A stretch of 64,000 nucleotides of DNA from NCBI RefSeq assembly GCF_028640845.1, contig NC_080546.1, positions 67,299,205 through 67,363,204 of the forward strand, written 5' to 3'. Under the pieces are notes generated by a model. It was not told the origin of the DNA. It saw only the letters and a program-made list of their open reading frames with translations, and did not search any database. How positions within the stretch are numbered: position 1 is the first letter of the stretch; every line of letters starts with the position of its first letter. The position numbers were made by a program, and so were the translations under genes. Source of the DNA: Ahaetulla prasina. Taxonomy: Eukaryota; Chordata; Lepidosauria; Squamata; Colubridae. Shown here piece after piece: positions 59,975-64,000 of the stretch.

Positions 59975-60720
59975 TCTAGAAGCCTGCCTTGCCTGGACCA
60001 CCTAGACCACAACCTACTTGGTAAACTAGGAAAATGTGAGATAGACAGCATCACCACCATATGGATTTGTAACTGGCTGACAAACCATACTCAATGAGTA
60101 GTCCTTAATGGTACTACATCTACATGGAGGGAGGTAAGCAGTGTGTTACCACAAAGTTCTGTCTTAGGCCCAGTACTCTTCAATACTTTCATAAATGACT
60201 TAGATGAGGGGAACAGAAGGAGAACTCATTAAATTTGCAGATGACACTAAGCTGGCAGGAATAGCCAACACCCAGAAAACAAGCTCGAATCCAGAAAGAT
60301 ATTGACAGACTTGAACAATGAGCCCTATCCAACAATGTGGAGAAAAGCAAGCTTTTACACTAGGCAGGAAAAAACAAAAGTACAAGTACAGATTAGGGGT
60401 AACTGTGAGAGGGACCTTTGAGTCCTGATGATCAGTTAAATATGAGCCAGCATTATGCAGCAGCAGCCAAAAAAGCTAATACAATCCTTGGTTGTATAAA
60501 TAAAGTATAGAATCAAAATCACACAAAGTATTAGTAGCACTTTATAAAGCCTTAGTAAGGCCACACCTGGAATACTGCATCCAGGTTTGGTCAACACATT
60601 ATAAAAAAGATGTGGAGACTTTGGAAAAAATGCAAGAAGTTCAACTAAGTTAATTAAAGGCCTGTAGTAGTTCGAATAAGTTCCTGACAAACCTAGCTGA
60701 AACGTTTTCATCCAAAAGGT
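59975..60720 (+). mobile_element. CR1 LINE fragment (RT C-terminal half)
   Basis: Readable motifs in shifting frames: [29 protein letters not shown]. Many stops. The order and the I-N-D-L-D motif are typical of CR1. It ends before the hAT element at 60728, without a recognisable 3' tail. Confidence 0.78.
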
Positions 60721-60727
60721 AGAGGAG

Positions 60728-61830
60728 CAGTGGTGGGATTCAGCTGGTCCAAGCTGGTTCAGGCAAACTGGTAATTAAATTGATGGCTGGCCCTGGCCCT
60801 GCCCCTTCCTGCCTCATCCCTTCCAGGAGCCCCCATGCACCCCATTTTGGTTCCTGTTCTGACCTAGGCTTCCCCAAAAAGCATGAAGCAGAATCCTGGT
60901 CCCGACAAAACCCCTTTTATTAAACAAACAGTGAATTCCTCTCATTCACCTTCAGCAAAGTCTTTCAAGGGAGAATTTATAGTCCCAGACCTTATCTGGC
61001 TTGGAGAGCTGCCAGGCCAATATCTTCAAAACTTGGCAAAGAGTCTCAGAGAGTCATAAACCAATTAGGTGAACTAATTGTCTCTTGCAAACTCCACTCC
61101 CCTTTCACTCCCCTTTTATTCCCTCTTGAAGGGGCCATTCATCGCCCACCTGTGGCCTTACTCCCAAGTTGACCCTTGTTCTTTAGCTGTTCCCTTCATC
61201 TGGCAACTCTGCACATGAGCACACTGGGAACAGGCTCCAGCTGTTCATCTGCCTCACTGATGTCTGACTCTGAAGACAGCTGATAACTGGCATCTGGCCC
61301 TGGCCCCTTCTATACCTCCAATGCAGAGCCCTCATTAGAGCCTTTCCCATATTCCTCCCCAATCTCCTCACTATACAAATCTGCTGCCAGGTTCACTGGC
61401 ATGCCACAACAGCTCCCAGGTAAGTGCAGGGAGGCCTCCTAGGCACAAAATGGGGTGTGGGGGTGTGTGTGCCTCCCTGCAGCCCATTTTCACTACCAGG
61501 AGGCTTCAGGGAGGCTTTCTAGGCCTATTTTCACTTTCCAGGAGGCTTCAGGGGGGCTTCCTAAGCCCATTTTCGCATCCCAAGAAACTTCAGGGAGGCC
61601 TCCTAGGCTCAAAACAGGGCATGGGGGGAGAGGCGTGCCTCCCATGGCCCTTTTTTTGCTCTCAGGGGGGTGCAGCCCCAAACAGGGTAGGCACGTTTCC
61701 CCCCCTGCAGCCCATTTTTCCTTACAGGCGGGTGCAGGAGGCCGAGTGCTGCCTGTCACACACCCTGGTCATGCCTACCATTGTCACGCCCACCCATCCA
61801 GTCATTAGGGCAGAGAACCAGTTGTTAAAT
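60728..61830. mobile_element. hAT element of the CAGTGGTG family, interrupted by a solo LTR
   Basis: The left end CAGTGGTGGGATTCAGCTGG matches the family TIR. The right side approaches the expected mirror (cacgcccacccatccag, gagaaccagttgttaaat) at about 61780-61830, but the last ~12 bases (the CCACCACTG end) are missing, so no 8-bp duplication can be confirmed. It contains degenerate repeats of about 45-60 bp (aggaggcttcagggaggc) at 61420-61620. Confidence 0.68.
60855..61411 (-). mobile_element. Solo LTR, TGTTGTGG type
   Basis: 557 bp, on + from TGTTCTGACC to GCCACAACA, flanked by gttcc (60850-60854) and gctcc (61412-61416), 4 of 5 identical. On the - strand there is a TATA-like ggaataaaagggg and AATAAAAG near the end. 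Its U3 frame contains S-E-S-D-I-S-E-A-D-E-Q-L-E-P-V-P, closely like the 16041-18238 LTR. It shares gtcaacttgggagtaaggcc with that LTR (gtcaactcgggagtagggcc). Confidence 0.88.
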
Positions 61831-62660
61831 TATTTGAATTATGTTGAATTATTTGAATTGAGGGAACTAGAGGGTCAGCTATACTAGACTTAATTCTTAT
61901 TAACAGAGAAGAAATGATAGAGGGAGTTGAAGCTTCAGGAACTTTGGGGTAGAGTAGCCATGTCATAATGGAATTCATTATAATGTAGGAACAAACAATA
62001 GAACCAAATCAAACTAGATTCTTGGACCAGAAGTCCCCAAATTTTTTTTTTGCAAACCAGGGACTGGTTTTGTGGAAGACACTTTTCCTCACACATGAAC
62101 AGATGAAGCTTTGCTTATTTGCATGTGCTGCTTCCTAACTGGTACTGGTCCATGGGCTGGAACTTGTTGACTCCTGTCTTAAACTTTAATAGAGCTGATT
62201 TCAGCAAACTGAGAGAGAGCTTGGGGAGGATTCCATGGATGAAAATCTTAAAAGGGAAAACAACTCAAGAAGCTTGGGAAATTCTGAGAAATATGACTAT
62301 AAAAGCTCACTCCAGCAAAATACCACTGAAAAAGAAAAATAAGAAATCTAAGAAGAAACCAGCATGATTGCATAAAGAACTTTTTGATACACTGAAAGAC
62401 AAAAAGGATAAGTATAAAAAATGGAAAAAGGGACACATAACTAAAGCAGAATATTAGTATTTAGCCCAAATGTGCAAAGATGAAGTCAGGAAAGCTAGGA
62501 CTCAGAATGAATTAACACTTGCAACAGATGTCAAAAACAATAAAGTTTCTTGCAACATCTAAAAACAAAAATATTAAGGAAACAGTCCACTAATGGAAGC
62601 AGATGGCAAGGGAGTGATAGGCAGAGAAAAAGCAGAGCTGCTTAATTTCTTCTTTATCTC
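61831..62660 (+). mobile_element. CR1 LINE fragment (endonuclease-RT linker)
   Basis: Starts with the end of the endonuclease (D-L-I-L-I-N-R-E-E, then S-S-H-V-I-M-E-F). After a small hAT insertion it continues with F-S-K-L-R-E-S-L, A-W-E-I-L-R, K-A-R-T-Q-N-E-L-T-L-A-T-D-V-K-N-N-K. This is the region between endonuclease and RT in CR1. It is upstream coding sequence relative to the fragment at 59975-60720 but lies to its right on the same strand, so it is a separate copy. Confidence 0.75.
62028..62176. mobile_element. Short hAT element, 149 bp
   Basis: Ends CAGAAGTCCCCAAA and GAACTTGTTGACTCCTG, with ggactggttttgtggaagac inside, a phrase typical of Charlie-like hAT elements. The flanking 8 bases tcttggac and tcttaaac match at six positions. 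It interrupts the CR1 fragment. Confidence 0.8.
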
Positions 62661-63434
62661 TTCAGGAAATGAATGAGCTCTACCTAGGGTGACAAACCAA
62701 GGATCCTTAAAACAACAGCTCTAGCTCTTTGTTACTTGGCAAGCAAATATGGCTGCCCAGCCTGGTATAAATCAGCACATGCTGGGAAGGTAGATGTTTG
62801 CTCTGAATGAAGCTAGCACAATTATTACTGAATGCCTTAAACCTATCTCTCTAGATAAGATCTACCACCTAGACAGCATTGCCTCACCTGCTGTTTGCAG
62901 AGAAGCACAACAGACAGAGACTCAAATCATCAATATCTGGGCAACACCCTCTCTACAACCAATTCAGCAGAGGCTAAAATCCAGGAAAAGCTTCCTTAGG
63001 TAGACAAAACTTTAAAGTACTTGAAAGCAGAGCAGATCTATGGAAAGCTACAAACAACAACACTGAATAGAACCAATGAAGGAGTTGGCACCTGGGTCTG
63101 ATGAGAGCTAGGAAGTTGAATAGACTGCATATGGGTACAAGATATAGAGACACCCTGAACAAATGCGGTCCTGCTGCTGGATTGTTGCCCTCCTAGAGCC
63201 TCCTCCACGTCTCCTGATGTACTGGCCTCTCTCCTGGTAGCGCCTCCTTGCTCTGGACACTATGATGACAGACACAGCAATCCTTCTTGCCACAGCTCAT
63301 ATTTATGTGCCATCCTGGATGAGCTGCACTACCTGAGCCACTTGTGTGGGTTGTAGACTCCGTCTCATGCTACCACTAGAGTGACAGCACTGCCAGCATT
63401 CAAAAGTGACCAAACCATCAGCCAAAAAGCATAG
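62661..63434 (+). pseudogene. Probable non-LTR retroelement coding remnant
   Basis: The frame from 62794 includes W-A-T-P-S-L-Q-P-I-Q-Q-R-L-K-S-R-K-S-F-L-R and stops at 63001; the same kind of sequence continues in other frames to about 63310. The R-L-K-S-R-K-S-F-L-R block resembles C-terminal parts of retroelement ORFs that I cannot place in a family. A C-terminal zinc-knuckle-like region is not readable. Weak. Confidence 0.35.
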
Positions 63435-63660
63435 GAATTGAGAAGTGGTCACCACCTGCAGAACCACTCCTTTATTGGAATGTCTTGCTAACTGCTTACG
63501 CTTTCCACCTGTTGTCTATTCCATGTGCACAACAGCATGTGGAACTGATTGTCAATCAGTGTTGCTACCTAAGTGGACAGTTTGATTTCACAGAAGTGTG
63601 ATTGATTTGGAGTTACATTGTGTTGTTTAAGTGTTCCCTTTATTTATTTTTTTGAACAGT
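63435..63660 (+). repeat. Dispersed-repeat 3' end
   Basis: Contains caccacctgcagaaccactc, aatcagtgttgctacctaag, gtttgatttcacagaagtgt and aagtgttccctttatttatt. From memory this phrase is widespread in vertebrate genomes as the 3' end of a retroelement. It runs directly into the microsatellite. Confidence 0.5.
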
Positions 63661-63787
63661 GTGTATATCTATATCTATATCTATATCTATATCTATATCT
63701 ATATCTATATCTATATCTATATCTATATCTATATCTATATCTATATCTATATCTATATCTACATCTACATCTACTTCTACATCTATA

Positions 63788-63875
<88 letters not shown>

Positions 63876-63876
63876 G
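63661..63876. repeat. Compound microsatellite (TATATC)n-(CTGT)n-(CTAT)n
   Basis: About 110 bases of (ATCTAT)n, then short (ACATCT)n variants, seven CTGT units (63790-63817) and 15 CTAT units (63818-63876). The pure runs give all-frame open peptides (Y-L-Y-L, S-V-C-L, I-Y-L-S), which are not genes. Confidence 0.96.
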
Positions 63877-64000
63877 GTCTTGGCATATTCGGGTCTTTTC
63901 CCTTGTAAGGTTGAGAGTATCTTGGCGACATTTCGACGAGGTCTCACTCATCACCTTCAGGCTGGTGCTTTTGGCTTTGTGCTTCTGTGAGCAAAGCGTG
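63877..64000 (-). mobile_element. Retroelement tail next to the microsatellite
   Basis: Read on the - strand it ends gaaaagacccgaatatgcca-agacctagatagatag, so the (ATAG)n microsatellite is attached to the 3' end of this sequence. Snake CR1-type LINEs are known to carry such (ATAG)n tails. The body (gaagg-tgatgagtgagacctcg) continues beyond the window; family assignment is an inference. Confidence 0.45.

Noticed and set aside
63618..63908. Two open frames of 81-96 codons (Y-L-Y-L..., I-Y-I-Y...)
   Set aside because: Direct translation of the compound microsatellite.

Overview
The window is vertebrate nuclear DNA, most likely from a squamate reptile and plausibly a snake. It combines Gypsy LTR retrotransposons, L1, L2, CR1/Rex1-type and Bov-B LINEs, many short hAT elements, a tRNA-derived SINE, retroviral-type LTRs, and a long microsatellite beside a retroelement tail. 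I found no host exon, rRNA, functional tRNA gene or CRISPR array. Nearly all of the sequence is transposable elements inserted into one another, and almost every reading frame is broken.

Layout, left half. Gypsy A (+ strand) starts with an LTR ending at 1154. It is split by Gypsy B (- strand, 2510-8381, two 501-bp LTRs) and by a solo LTR (8657-9142, perfect CCCAT duplication), and stops at about 9440. Gypsy D (-, 10063 to about 14700) is closely related to A and appears to sit inside the gag of a B-like element, E, whose 5' LTR is at 15004-15731. A retroviral-type LTR (16041-18238) with a tRNA-Pro-like primer site follows; it is split by a 1.7-kb hAT element that carries a 72-bp minisatellite. 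Next come Bov-B (19484-20470), a CR1/Rex1-like LINE (20640-23075) holding a solo LTR, and a CR1 3' end.

Layout, right half. Gypsy C (+) runs from 24710 to 57410. Its two LTRs measure 393 and 394 bp once later insertions are removed, so about 27 kb of the 32.7-kb span is secondary insertion. The insertions are: an ORF-less L1-type element (25472-42653) that itself contains ORF1-only L1 relatives, L2 copies, an L1 and a TA-flanked DNA transposon; an L1 3' end (43612-44331); a second ORF-less L1 (46084-49312) with a SINE and a hAT inside; another hAT (49542-50395); and, within the 3' LTR, a solo LTR plus a 5.8-kb L1. From 57411 to the end are LTR-like repeats, hAT elements, CR1 pieces, a solo LTR and a 215-bp compound microsatellite.

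How it fits together. Target-site duplications let most insertions be ordered. The Gypsy copies fall into two groups: A/D, and the chromodomain-carrying B/C/E. The most unusual signal is that five separate LTRs, all starting TGTTGTG, carry an acidic, proline-rich reading frame from the first bases of U3. Three share both the frame and a Val-Val start, a fourth has it in different wording, and the fifth has it in another frame. This looks like the tail of a protein, or a small U3 gene, rather than ordinary promoter sequence.
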